A stretch of 64,000 bases of DNA from Pseudevernia furfuracea (lineage: Eukaryota > Ascomycota > Lecanoromycetes > Lecanorales > Parmeliaceae): NCBI GenBank assembly GCA_022315425.1, contig JAIUPT010000050.1, positions 744,001-808,000 of the forward strand. The letters are read 5' to 3'. Each line of letters starts with the position of its first letter. Position 1 is the stretch's first letter. A program made the position numbers and the translations under genes. The notes under the pieces are model-generated. The model ran no database searches, had not been told where the DNA came from, and was given only the letters and a program-made list of their open reading frames with translations. This document shows positions 1 to 10,078 of the stretch, piece by piece.

Positions 1-274
1 TTTTATTGCTACCTATCGCTTGTCTCCTAGCATATTTGATTCTCGGTCTTATCGCTTTCAAACCTTTCACAACCATCATCAGTGCAATTTGAAATGTACC
101 TCTCGGCCCTGTACGAAAGTGATGAGCGATCTGAGGCACTTGACCTCAATCCCTGGAACAATCCATCAGTGTCAGATTGCTGGCGACGGCTCTGAGGATC
201 GATGCTGTTGACAGGATGTGGGGATCTTGTCGGCGAGGAGGTCTAGGCTCTGAGGGAACCACAACTGTCTTCGT

Positions 275-1588
275 TTATTTGATGGTCATTCTGTCTTGCG
301 AATCATATCGTTCTAGACCTTGAAGTTTCATGTTGTTATCCCTTCCTTCTGTCACTGTAAAGGTGTAGTCTGAGGGAGCGGGGGACCGAGCCCAGCCGTG
401 TACCATTTCTGTTTGGAAGCGCTCTTCCCCGCTTAGAATGGCAAATGGGTTTACCTTGGATTTGTCACTGGTTGAATTTTTCCATCTTACTGGACCATGA
501 ATGTCATTCGTCATGAGACCGATGGCGAGAGAGCCAACCAGAGGTTTGAGGAACGGCGCACAGCTTGCAACAATGCAATAATTGGTATGCGTTAGGGTGA
601 TGAGTGCGACGTTGACAGCGTCAAATGTTGTGTCCGAGGAATGATAGACTTTGTAGAGATACACGAGGCGCAAGACAGCAAGTGGGATTGTTCTGAATTA
701 TGTCAGTACATGAGCATACAGGTCTGGCGGGCTTGCATACGTTAAATTTGGTGTAAATGACAAAAATACCAAATATTTCTTTGCGGTGGGAATTTGAAGT
801 TTGAAGAGCAGATACAACGGTGCAAGCCCTATTAGAAGCTGAGTGGTAACGTCAATCGCTCCATTGGCTATCCAGAAAACTAACTAGTTCCCGTTATTCT
901 CATTATATGGCATTGCTAACCCATGATTGCATACCTGATTAAAACAGCGTCCAGAACCTTGATCCCACGGATTCGGAACAGCGCACTGAAATGATATGCA
1001 TAAGACTGCTATCACAAGCCACGTAAGGATGAAGACTGTTGTTCCCTTTACAATGGTTCGTCTCAAGTTTGGCCTGTCTGGCGCGTTCGGTCGAGCCAGC
1101 AGCATCAGGAACTGCAATGCGGCCGTCTTCGTAATGTATAGTGTGAAGACATAGAAGAACTGAGAGACATATGCTGACTGATATTTCTTGGTCAGCGGGA
1201 TGAATCATTCCTGAGAAATCGTCGCGCAATCACTGACTTTCTCGTCGAGGTCAAGTTGGTGACTATCCAAGGCATTCTCAGGCTGGCCCAAGCCAGACTG
1301 AACCTCTGCTGCGACGGCAACACAATGACCGACAGCTGTGAACTAGGTAGTGTTAGAAGAAGTGTCTGAGCAAGACGAACTCTTTAGCACTAGTGATTGT
1401 GAGCTTACCATGGCAAGTATCATGAGAATATCATCATTTTGGAATTTCCGAATCATTTTCCACTTTGTCGCCACTTTGCCGAAAACGAACAGGATCATGA
1501 CAATCAGAGTGAAGCAGGCAAACGCATTGATTAAAGTGCCGCGATACTCTGCGTCTGTCTGGGTCATCTTCGGGAAGCTTGATAACAT
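275..1588 (-). CDS. Rhodopsin-domain (SAT4/PTH11-like) integral membrane protein
   Basis: Fungal seven-helix membrane protein of the 'rhodopsin domain' family seen in secondary-metabolite and PTH11-type genes; the ligand is unknown. I reconstruct five exons: 1588-1409, 1342-1238, 1186-935, 883-741 and 692-275. All joins keep phase and give 365 aa. The first helix is followed by the usual TKWKM and NDD motif before helix two. A GLGQ motif, the QFFYVFTLYITK helix and an FWIANGAIDV helix follow in family order. Exon 3 holds the CISFQCAVP...GRCFNQ loop with paired cysteines. The C-terminal tail is polar and ends in DRMTIK. Intron 2 uses a GTCAGT donor with a CTGAC branch point close to the acceptor. 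The gene is intact and lies head to head with the permease at 3366. Exon 1 and intron 1 have a degraded copy at about 20.2 kb. Confidence 0.85.
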
Positions 1589-1678
1589 TTCGTCGACGAC
1601 AGGATTGGGGCAGGAGAAGATAGTGAAGAAAGATGGTACTTTGAGTCTCCCAATACTGTCTCGAGACTGTGCCAGCTG

Positions 1679-2085
1679 GCTCTAAGGATCCGGATACCGA
1701 GTCGCAAATGATGAGCAAGAATTGGAAGGATATCAGTGCATTCAAAGCAAAACAGTCGCATCGCTGCAACTAGAGGCGGTGTGGCGTTAAAGCACTCACC
1801 TGCTCCCTCCCCCTGGCTCCGAAGATGCACTAATCGAGTTTCAATTGGTGGACAAGGACATGGAGCCTATTACTGCTTCGAAAGCAGAGCAACTCCGGTG
1901 CTGAGACCTTAGGGGATCTGATGTCATGCACTCACTTACTCCCTCCACGGGCTCTGAAGGTCCAGATAGCGAGTTGCTATTGGGGAACAAGAGCTCGAAG
2001 GATATTACTAGATCCAAAGTAGAGCAATTCCGGTGCTGGGACCGGAGGCGGTCTGGTGTCTGATGGCTCATGCTCATCTTGGATC
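1679..2085. repeat. Three degenerate tandem copies of a ~135-bp unit
   Basis: The landmark GGCTCT/GGCTCC recurs at 1679, 1815 and 1950, so the period is 135-136 bp. Each unit ends with a form of GCAACTCCGGTGCTG. Copies 2 and 3 are clearly alike and copy 1 is more diverged. Read on the minus strand, each unit looks like a short open stretch of about 95 nt followed by a GTAAGT or GTGAGT and a CAG about 40 nt further on, as if an exon plus a small intron had been repeated. One copy has a stop codon. The array sits just upstream of the rhodopsin-domain gene. Confidence 0.7.
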
Positions 2086-3365
2086 TCTGCAGGTCTTGCC
2101 AGGAATGGCCAGTATCCCAGCCTCCTTTCTCACGGAGAGAATACGTGAGTGCAGCGCAGGGGCAGAATTCGAAATGTCATCTAAGCCGACAGCCTTGCTG
2201 CATGACATTGGATCAGGTACTTTTAGTGGAGTGTCGGCAAGTCATGCTGCAGGTCGGAGAATAATGGGAATTGGTGAATGGCCATGTGGACAGCGGGCTT
2301 ACCCCTGAGATGAGCTAGAGTATGTGGGGATATGATTTACGCTAATGCACTAGTCCCCGCAGGATGCTGCAATAGCAGCCTTAAGGCACAAAGATACCAA
2401 GCTAAGGGCCGGCTCGTTCCATTCTCCTGCCGTAGGGCTGACTTTTGCCTGCATACTCTAACTCCTGTCATGAAGTGGCAGAAAGCACCACCCAACGTCT
2501 ACACCGCCGAGAACTTGTCCAATACATCACGACATATAGACAAACTGTCGGAGAAAGTGGCAATCCTAAGAGCTCCCATTCTTTCATTCTCAATCTCGCA
2601 TATTTTGAGACTTTCAATTGAAATGGTCTGACTCTTCATAGCAACCTACAGGGATTGAAGATGTTCGCCACGCTGATTTCCCCCTCTATGCATGACTTTT
2701 GCTCAATCCTCTTACATAGAATCGATGCTCCTTTCCTTTACTTGCTCTCTACACTCCATCTCTATTCCTCACTGTCCAAGCAAAGTGCGGGCTTAGCAGA
2801 CTTACCGTGTTGAGTACCCGTGAGAGTAGACATGACTCGCACGTCATACTCACCTCAGCACATCCTCTTTCCCACCTTCTTCCGCCAGAGATAACAACAG
2901 AAGCTTAGTAGATAGATATCATTCGTCAGAAAGTGCGGGATACGCTTCGACCTTCTCCAGCAATGCAGGTTCCCGCGCGAATTCTGCTCTTCTGCTGCTT
3001 TTGGAACCCCAATCATCATCGGTGGGAAAAAATTGAATGAGTGAACGGACCCGTCCTGCAGTCAAGGCCGCATGCGCTGATCCCCCAACATTCAGTCACC
3101 TCCTACCTTCTACACCTGTCCTAGCCGCTCTGGAAGTCTGCAGCTAGATAACCCAACTTTGAAGGATTCCATCACATGGAAAATGTCTCGATCCAAGCTA
3201 TTAGGACATAGTAGCTGTTTTATTTGCTCAGGGGTGAGTATTCGCTGTTTTTAGATACTGAAACCCTCCCCGTTACCACTAAAACTGGCCTATGTCCTTG
3301 CATACTCTTCAAAAATATCTTCATTGCTCATATCCTCATACCAAATCTGCTACAAGTTCTACAAG
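2086..3365. other. Divergent intergenic region, no gene recognised
   Basis: This is the remainder of the region between the minus-strand rhodopsin-domain gene and the plus-strand permease. The short open frames here, such as 2332-2631, show no recognisable family and no consistent splice pattern. It presumably holds the permease promoter. The 100 bp before the permease ATG are pyrimidine-rich, as in many fungal promoters. Confidence 0.5.
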
Positions 3366-5629
3366 ATGGAGATCGAGCTCGCCGATATCTACACGCCGCC
3401 AGGATCCAGCCCGACTCCATCGGAGCAACGAAAATTTCCCAAAGATGAGGCTGTTCTAGCTCGCTTTGGCAAACAACAGCAGCTGCGAGTCAGTGCTCTC
3501 CCCAATTCCATCAGTCCTTCGAGACTGAGCTTTGGTTCTCGTTCCTTACCTAACCTTTGAGTCACAGAGAGTGTTTGGACTGGTATCTGTCGTCGGTCTT
3601 ACCACCACCTTGATGATAACTTGGGAGGCAATCACCGCGTCAGTCATATACTCGTTCGACTTGTCCCAGTCGATCGGAAGCTAAGAGCCGCAAATACAGA
3701 ACTTTACTGAATGGTTTACAAAATGGTGGTCCCGCAGGCTTGATATACGGCTACATATTCGTTTGGTGCGGCGCATCGCTACAGGCACTTGTCATGGCCG
3801 AGATGGCCTCAATGTACGTTCACATTAGAATTAACAACGTCTTGAAGCAGCTCTTTAGGATCCCTTGGCATAGATCACGCGCCTTTACAGGATTTGCTGG
3901 TTTTCATCCTTCTGTATCGGCGCTCAACACTGGCTTAGATCGACATAGTTGGAACAGCATTCCTACAAAGTCTCTAACGCTCCGCCTCTCTGCCCTAACC
4001 TTTCCTTCACTTCATGTACCCTTGTGACTGACCAACTATCAGGATCCCGCTCGCAGGCGGCCCCTTCAACTGGGTGGCTATCTTGTCCCCTCCATGGTGC
4101 AAGAAGTTCCTCAGCTACCTAGCCGGATGGTTGACTGTAATTACGTGGCAGGCCTTCGTCGCAGGCACTGCATGTGTGACGGGGACTTTAGTACAAGGGC
4201 TCTTGATATTGAATTACCCAAGCTACAACTACCAAACATGGCACGGAACCCTATTGTTCTATGCTGTTCTGGCTTTTGCTCTATTTGTCAATACTTATCT
4301 TGGTCGCCTTCTCCCACAAATGGAACCGATGATGCTTTTCCTCCACGTCGTGGCATTCTTCGGAATTCTCATCATACTGGCCTACATAGCTCCTCATCAA
4401 TCAGCTAATGAGGTCTTCACTACATTCCTAAATTTGGGTGACTGGAGCACTACTGCATTGTCATTCTTCGTTGGCCTCATTACTGCTATGAATTCCTTTC
4501 CTGGTACGCTTGAAACAAGGCACTTCTAATCTATCTTGCTAACAAATGAGTATTCAGGTCTAGATGCGGCCGATCATATCGGTAAGTACACCTTCAAGCA
4601 GTTGTGCTTCAAGAGTGAGACTGAGTCCTCATAAAGCGGAGGAAATTCAAAATGCTCCCACTGTCATCCCACTCAGCATGGGAATCTCGACTCTACTGAA
4701 TGGATCCCTGGGCTTTGCGATGTTGATCGCACTTCTCTTCAGCATGCCTAGCGACATTCAGAGTGTTTTGAACTCGGAGACTTACTACCCCTTTATGAGT
4801 ATATACACTTATGCTGTGGGATCTACTTCTGGTGCTACAGCCATGGTAAGTCCCTCAAACGATTTCCTTGGTCACATATTATCATAGCGCCCCTTGATCT
4901 TTGGAAGAAGCGCCTGATTTTCCATTATTTCGCCGCACAACTCGACCAGATGTCATATGATCATTTAACAAGTGTCCTAGGAATGTTGAAATTTCTAGCT
5001 CATGGCTAACAAAGTGTAGGCCAGCGTCGTCATCGTCCTTCAAATATTCGCCACCATTGGTACTGTAGCAACAGCTTCACGTATGTTATGGGCCTTTGCC
5101 CGCGAAGGTGGGCTTCCCTTTTCCAAATACGTTGCTAGGGTAAGTCCTCTCAATCCAAGAGATATCACATCTATTTCTTGCTCACATTTTCAAGGTCGAC
5201 CAACGCACTCGTCTCCCATTGTACGCGATTGGATTAACCACACTCATCAACCTCTTGCTGGCACTAGTAAACATTGGATCATCTGTGGGATTTGACGCCT
5301 TTATTTCGTTGGCTGTCGCTAGCTACTACTCTTCATTCATTCTTTCGGCCTCCGTGATGCTGAACAAGCGCCTGACCACTCCGTTTTCGGACATACCTTG
5401 GGGACCATTCAAGCTTGGACGTGCAGGTGTTCCAGTCACCGTGGTAGCAATAGCTTACTCCGTCCTTGGCACATTCTTTTCCATGTGGCCTACGACGGTG
5501 AAACCAAATGCGGAGAGCATGAATTACTGCGCATTCGTGTTCGGCGGAGTGATGATCTTTTCTCTATTCTTCTGGCTTGTCTATGGTCGGAAACATTACA
5601 CAGGTCCGGTCCTGGAGCTTCGGAGCTAG
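3366..5629 (+). CDS. Amino acid/GABA/choline-type permease (APC superfamily)
   Basis: Plasma-membrane permease of the fungal amino acid/choline/GABA permease family, which imports small amines with a cation. Eight exons keep phase and give 518 aa: 3366-3488, 3568-3638, 3700-3813, 4043-4503, 4558-4581, 4637-4845, 5020-5139 and 5195-5629. Family landmarks in order are VFGLVSVVGL (TM1), NGGPAGLIYGY, AEMASM, AGGPFNWV, SYLAGWLT, NSFPGLDAADHI-AEEI, AFAREGGLPFS and RLPLYAIGL. Exon 5 is only 24 nt and encodes most of LDAADHI. The C-terminal tail after the last helix is short. Substrate specificity cannot be read from sequence. The last ~190 bp are duplicated, with decay, at 20.35-20.53 kb. Confidence 0.93.
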
Positions 5630-5990
5630 TGGCGTGGGTTGCACGAATATGCTGCGGGAGAATCCAGACGAGACGATTCTTGCTGAGCTAGATAGTCTGC
5701 CTGATACCAGTGTTTCGACCGGCTTATAAGACTTCCAGTACCTAGTGACCTTGCACTAGCAATTTGTGATCCAATGCTTGCCTCGATTATTTGTGAACCG
5801 TCCGGAGTGCGTCAGTCTGATCGCACTTGAATACCAGACCCATATACCATACTGGTATTCCAGAGTGCCCTTTTCATTCCGCAATGTAACTAACGCATGT
5901 CACAGCTAACATAATCATTCAACCTGAACGAACTTTCTAAGATATCAAAAATTGCCGGCAAACAGAACTATATAGTGGCACCAATGAAAA
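5630..5990. other. Permease 3' flank, no gene seen
   Basis: Downstream of the permease stop. The first ~60 bp are still alignable to the flank of the chimeric pseudogene at 20.5 kb, so the duplication reached past the stop codon. Nothing else is supported. Confidence 0.5.
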
Positions 5991-6100
5991 AGCCCCTTCC
6001 AAGCAAGGGATCAACTGAAAAAACCCCATCGGAGTCCAAGCCCCCTCCAAGCAAGGGACCAACTGAAAAAACCCCAAATCGGAGTCCAAAGCCCCCTGCC
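5991..6100. repeat. ~50-bp tandem repeat, two full copies plus a partial third
   Basis: The unit CCCCTCCAAGCAAGGG-CAACTGAAAAAACCCC...GGAGTCCAA begins at about 5991, 6039 and 6090 (partial). Read on the minus strand, it encodes a repeated peptide GFFQL(V/I)PCLEGA inside a 72-codon open frame (5937-6155). Frame and peptide are kept between copies despite base changes, but there are only two copies. Confidence 0.75.
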
Positions 6101-6173
6101 CCAATGATGCGAAGCCGCTATCTCTGAGTCCACCGCCAGAGAACGCCGCACTCATGTTGACCGCGGTCAGGAA

Positions 6174-7109
6174 TCACACGGCGAGGCCCCATTTTCCGGC
6201 AAGGCTAAAAAAAAAAAAAAAAAAACAAAAAAAAACCAGAAGCAGATGGGTGCGCGCGAGACTCGAGGCCAGGCCCCGATGAGAACGACCCCCATGCCTC
6301 GTGATCTCCTCGTCCATGTACCCCGCTAGAAAGAAAAAGAAGAAGAAAAAACAGACACAGGGGGGGGGCCAGGCGACAGGACGAAAAACCCGCATACAAC
6401 CTGTTCGCGGACATTGAATTTGATGGAGAATGAGACGATTTGCGTTCCGCCCTTTTTGAACGCCACTCTTTTGGGTTTCCCCGAAGGAGAGGGAGGGAGG
6501 GAGTCCTGGGGAAAGGGGCTCCCACGGGCATGTATTTCGTGGATGGGACGGACGTTCTTGGGGGGCAACTGGACTAGCCGGTAGAGTAAGTAGCCCCCCA
6601 TGAGCGCTCGGATTTTTTTTTGGCGGGTTCCTTGACGTCTCTTTGGTATCTCCTTGCCGCACACGGGGTTTACTGAATACTGAGGGGTTTGTCCCCTTTG
6701 GCGCTTCCGGAGGGCTTTTGTTGTACGACCGCACAGCAGTGGGTTTCTGGGGCGCTTTGATCATCCTCATGTGGGAACGCGATTGCCCAGGAAGGGGGGC
6801 TCGTTTTGGAATAGCGTAGTAAATCCATCCCGGGTTGGAAAGGGCATTGCTCTGTGGAATCCTCAAGTACCACCAGGGGTCATAGTTGGCAGCTTTTTCG
6901 GTTCCGTGTCCTTTTCCTTTTCCTTTTCTGCCACTGCGCTGGCATTTGGGCCCGTGCGGGAAGATGTAATGAGGCTTGAACAGTGGACTGACTCGCATGC
7001 GATACTTTGGTTGATCTACAGGGAATCGGTCCGGAGGAGGAGGAGGAAAGAACCCTAGGACCATTGCCAATTGGGCACAAAGGGCTGATAGGGGTCGAAC
7101 ATTTGACAA
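6174..7109 (-). CDS. Proline-rich orphan ORF, possibly a decayed gene
   Basis: A 311-codon open frame whose first ~110 codons look coding: a P-rich start (PPPPPDRFPVDQPKYRM), a basic block (GRKGKGKGHG), then YDPWWYLRIPQ and GWIYYAIPKRAP. Its 3' part runs into homopolymers (A/T and G/C tracts translating as poly-F) and is unlikely to be protein. Just inside the 5' end, another frame starts with an ATG encoding MFDPYQPFVPNWQW before stopping. Joining the two would need a short splice or a one-base shift, so this may be a conserved gene with a frameshift or a misjudged start. I do not recognise the family. Confidence 0.35.
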   Translation of the reverse strand: MSNVRPLSALCAQLAMVLGFFPPPPPDRFPVDQPKYRMRVSPLFKPHYIFPHGPKCQRSGRKGKGKGHGTEKAANYDPWWYLRIPQSNALSNPGWIYYAIPKRAPLPGQSRSHMRMIKAPQKPTAVRSYNKSPPEAPKGTNPSVFSKPRVRQGDTKETSRNPPKKNPSAHGGLLTLPASPVAPQERPSHPRNTCPWEPLSPGLPPSLSFGETQKSGVQKGRNANRLILHQIQCPRTGCMRVFRPVAWPPPCVCFFFFFFFLAGYMDEEITRHGGRSHRGLASSLARTHLLLVFFCFFFFFFSLAGKWGLAV

Positions 7110-7348
7110 GAGTGAGAGTATCAGGCAGTCCTTTTTGAGTCTTGTCAGCTCGAGTTATGGCTCAATCGGCAAGGTACCGACCAGTGCCCATAAACGGGTC
7201 GAAAATTTTTCATCTAGTGCATTGTGCACATATGTACATGAAAATCGAATGACTCTATACAACAACATCTCTGTATCCTACAGGCAGGAAGCCTCCTGCA
7301 TCGCCGATATCGGCCATATATGCCTCCATCCCTGCAACGCTATGCAGC

Positions 7349-8524
7349 CTAAGATATCCTCGCGCCCGCCGGGGCTCCACTCCTTCTCCTACTAGCTAGC
7401 GCCCTTCCCATCGAATCTCTGACCTCCGGATCCGCCCTGATAGTGTTGTTCACTAGCCACTCCTTCACTCTTCCCCTCAACTCCTTCGTGCCCCGCTCGT
7501 CACCCGCAAAAGGCGCCATCTCCATGGCCAGCAATCTGCTGGATTCGATCTCATTGGCCTTAGCGGTTCCCTCGAGTCTCACTAATTGCTGCAGGTCGTG
7601 TTGAGAGGTAGTTGCCACCGGGGTGGGCTTTCCTTGTGGAAAGAGGTTTCCCAGCTGGGAGAAGGCGATGAAGAGGGTGAATGTTGCCTTGCGGGCTAGA
7701 GCGAGGAGCTGAAAAGGCAGTAGTGGTGGGTGGACCGTCAATTTACCGAGCATTGGGTTGAAAATCTGGGTAAGCAACGGCGAGGGGTAGGGCCGTGTGA
7801 TGGTGTGATACTCGAGTAGGAAAAGAGCAGCGAAGGTCAGATAACGCCAGAAGCGTCCCCATTGGAGATAATTTGTGAGGCTTAAGAGAGCCATCATGAG
7901 GGTTGAGCCGGCGTAGAGGGGTAGCGAGGAAGTTTGTATGCCGGTGACCAGGTAATCTCGTGTTGTTTTGCAATGCTGCCATTTCAGCATGTCAGGACCG
8001 AAGCGCTCGTAGGCGAAGCGTTTAATGGGGTCAGAAAGGGTGTCTTGGGCGGTTTTGAGATTGACAAAATTGGACTCGGCTGCTGCATGTCGGATTGGGT
8101 CGTCTGTGGGAACTTTGTCCGGATGCTGAAGAGCGGCTAGCCTCCTAAATTTCGACTTTATTTGTTTTTCTTCCACCCCTTGGGTAAGTCCGAGGTCTTG
8201 GTAGAAGTCCCCACTCTGCCGCATTATGTAGTCCGCTTCATAGAGAGTGTATAGCAGGTAAACGATAATGACCGTCATGTGTATGCGCCGTCTGTGGTTC
8301 ACATATCTGGGAGTCCCTGGCTGGGGCTTAGGATTGCCGGCGCGGATCGTGATCCCATAGTAAATAGATTGGAGCCACCCTGTCACGAGCTGTAGAAATC
8401 GCACGTTAGCAGGTACAATCTCGACATGCATATGCAAGCATGAAACCATCTTGCTAAGAGGGAAGGTACATACATTGGGCAAGAAAGCCCAGCCAGCGTA
8501 GGAAAGAATTGCTGTTGACGACAT
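7349..8524 (-). CDS. Membrane-bound DnaJ-domain (Hsp40) protein
   Basis: J-protein that would stimulate an Hsp70 ATPase at a membrane, probably the ER (location inferred). Two exons, 8524-8474 and 8389-7349, give 363 aa. The intron has a GTATGT donor, a CTAAC branch point and CAG. The start ATG gives MSSTAILSYAGW, which is hydrophobic. A second membrane segment (VIIVYLLYTLY) precedes the J domain at about residues 78-150, with the HPD tripeptide near 106-108 and the usual RFAYERFGPDM end. Two or more hydrophobic segments follow, then a charged C-terminal tail. No Sec63 Brl domain or zinc-finger region is visible. The gene is divergent from RPA43 with 252 bp between start codons. Confidence 0.85.
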   Translation of the reverse strand: MSSTAILSYAGWAFLPNVCTFPLSKMVSCLHMHVEIVPANVRFLQLVTGWLQSIYYGITIRAGNPKPQPGTPRYVNHRRRIHMTVIIVYLLYTLYEADYIMRQSGDFYQDLGLTQGVEEKQIKSKFRRLAALQHPDKVPTDDPIRHAAAESNFVNLKTAQDTLSDPIKRFAYERFGPDMLKWQHCKTTRDYLVTGIQTSSLPLYAGSTLMMALLSLTNYLQWGRFWRYLTFAALFLLEYHTITRPYPSPLLTQIFNPMLGKLTVHPPLLPFQLLALARKATFTLFIAFSQLGNLFPQGKPTPVATTSQHDLQQLVRLEGTAKANEIESSRLLAMEMAPFAGDERGTKELRGRVKEWLVNNTIRADPEVRDSMGRALASRRRSGAPAGARIS

Positions 8525-8776
8525 GGTAAACGAATGCTTTCTGAACAGAACATGTTCGAACAATCACGACGAAAGGAATGTGCTGGTGAAGACAGGTGTT
8601 GAAACACTTGCGCCTATTTTCGGCTCGGTAGATCGCCCGGGATGTCGCGTCAGTGCGTCACGCGTGGGGGTTTCAGCCGTTGGAGTTAGCCGAAGGTCTA
8701 AAATTTGAGCTTTTCGCATAAAACTTGGTGGGGACTCGACAACACATCACCCTCGCCAATTGACAGCCAGAGAAGT

Positions 8777-9826
8777 ATGTCAATGGAGACTAACAACCCG
8801 CAGCCTGGATACAAGAAGCACGGGAAGTCGAAGGACAGTGATGTCGAAAAAAGAGAGAAAAAGCGCAAGCGCAATGCTGTAGATGAAGTCGAGTTTGGAT
8901 TGGCCTTGCCGACAAAGAAGCACAAATCAAGTCAACGTCCAAAATCCCCTAGGGCCCAACCCAGACCTACAACACACCCTCGGGGAGAACTGATCTCTCC
9001 GTTCTACCGGCAGACCTCGTCCTTTTACCTACCACTACCACCCATCTCTCAAAAGCATGCTTTACAAGGCATTTGCGCCGAGCATATCTCTCCGCTTATC
9101 CTTACATACTACCCACCTTTCCATGGCGTCATCATATCTTATTCGCATGCGCGACTATCTACAGACCCTCAGACCGAAGCGTCCAAACCGGCTTATGCGC
9201 GAGCCATCGACGAATATGCTTCCAGCTTCGTCTGGTTTACTGCGGATTTTGTTATTTTCAAGCCTCGGAGGGGTAGCGTGATAGAGGGCCATGTTAACCT
9301 CCAAAGTGAAAGCACTATTGGGCTTCTATGTTTAAATTTCTTCAGCGCGAGCATTGAGAGGGGGAGATTACCAAAAGAGTGGAAATGGATAGCTGCTGGA
9401 ATGAAGGCTCCAGAGAAGATAAAATTAAAGAAAGCTGCGAGAGACACCATCTCGGACTCGGACGGAGAGGAAGCGGACGAGGATGGTGCAGCTGGGCACA
9501 CTTTGGAAGACCCCGAAGGCTACTTTCAAGATCAGGCAGGTAAAAAGGTTGAGGGACTGCTACGATTCCGGGTTAAGAACGTGGACACGTCGAAGAGCAT
9601 GGATCGCGAGACTGGCTTCTTGAGCATTGAGGGCACTATGCTGAGCGAGGACGAGGAAGGACAATTGCAGGAACAGGAGAGAATGAGGATACCATATTTG
9701 GGAAGGAAGCAATTTGGCTGGCAAAACGAGCCGTCGCACGCTATGACAGGCGCAATTCTGAATGGCTTCGATGGTGCAATGGATATAGATGATACGCCAA
9801 GTTCGAAACATAGAACTAGATATTAA
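8777..9826 (+). CDS. RPA43: DNA-directed RNA polymerase I subunit RPA43
   Basis: Stalk subunit of RNA polymerase I, the partner of RPA14 and contact site for Rrn3. A single exon of 349 aa. The first in-frame ATG is at 8777 (MSMETNNPQ); an upstream in-frame TTG is not a plausible eukaryotic start. Residues 1-75 are a lysine-rich nuclear-type tail (KREKKRKR). The RPB7-N-like (SHS2) domain starts at about FYRQTSSFYLPLPP and includes the family motif 'L.YYPPFHGV(I)ISYS'. The OB-fold part follows, with SFVWFTADFVIFKPRRGSV, EGHVNLQSES, IGLLCLNFFSASI and a final FRV.NVD. The two long acidic insertions are usual in fungal homologues. Confidence 0.9.
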   Translation: MSMETNNPQPGYKKHGKSKDSDVEKREKKRKRNAVDEVEFGLALPTKKHKSSQRPKSPRAQPRPTTHPRGELISPFYRQTSSFYLPLPPISQKHALQGICAEHISPLILTYYPPFHGVIISYSHARLSTDPQTEASKPAYARAIDEYASSFVWFTADFVIFKPRRGSVIEGHVNLQSESTIGLLCLNFFSASIERGRLPKEWKWIAAGMKAPEKIKLKKAARDTISDSDGEEADEDGAAGHTLEDPEGYFQDQAGKKVEGLLRFRVKNVDTSKSMDRETGFLSIEGTMLSEDEEGQLQEQERMRIPYLGRKQFGWQNEPSHAMTGAILNGFDGAMDIDDTPSSKHRTRY

Positions 9827-10078
9827 AATACTTTTCGGTTTCGCATATTTGCCTAAGTAGCATCATTCATAAAGTTCGCCTTATGCTCTGTAACATGAGT
9901 TCGGGTTTGCATATTTCCCTTGGTGAAAATATACATGGCAGTACATAATTTTCCCACGTCAAGGGCTCGCAGCGCTAAGCGAAAGTCCCAATATAAAATT
10001 ACGGCCCCCGCGCCTCAAATTCAACGCGCTTCCCCCCTCACTTCCACCCACATACATTAAAACGGGGAACATTTAGCC

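Noticed and set aside
1..274. 63-codon ORF at 20-211
   Set aside because: Short, no motif; treated as the 3' flank of the rhodopsin-domain gene.
7150..7210. tRNA-like motifs (GGCTCAATCGGC, GGGTCGAAA)
   Set aside because: No paired acceptor or anticodon stem can be built around them.
8705..8776. Longer RPA43 start at 8705
   Set aside because: The codon is TTG; the first ATG in frame is at 8777.
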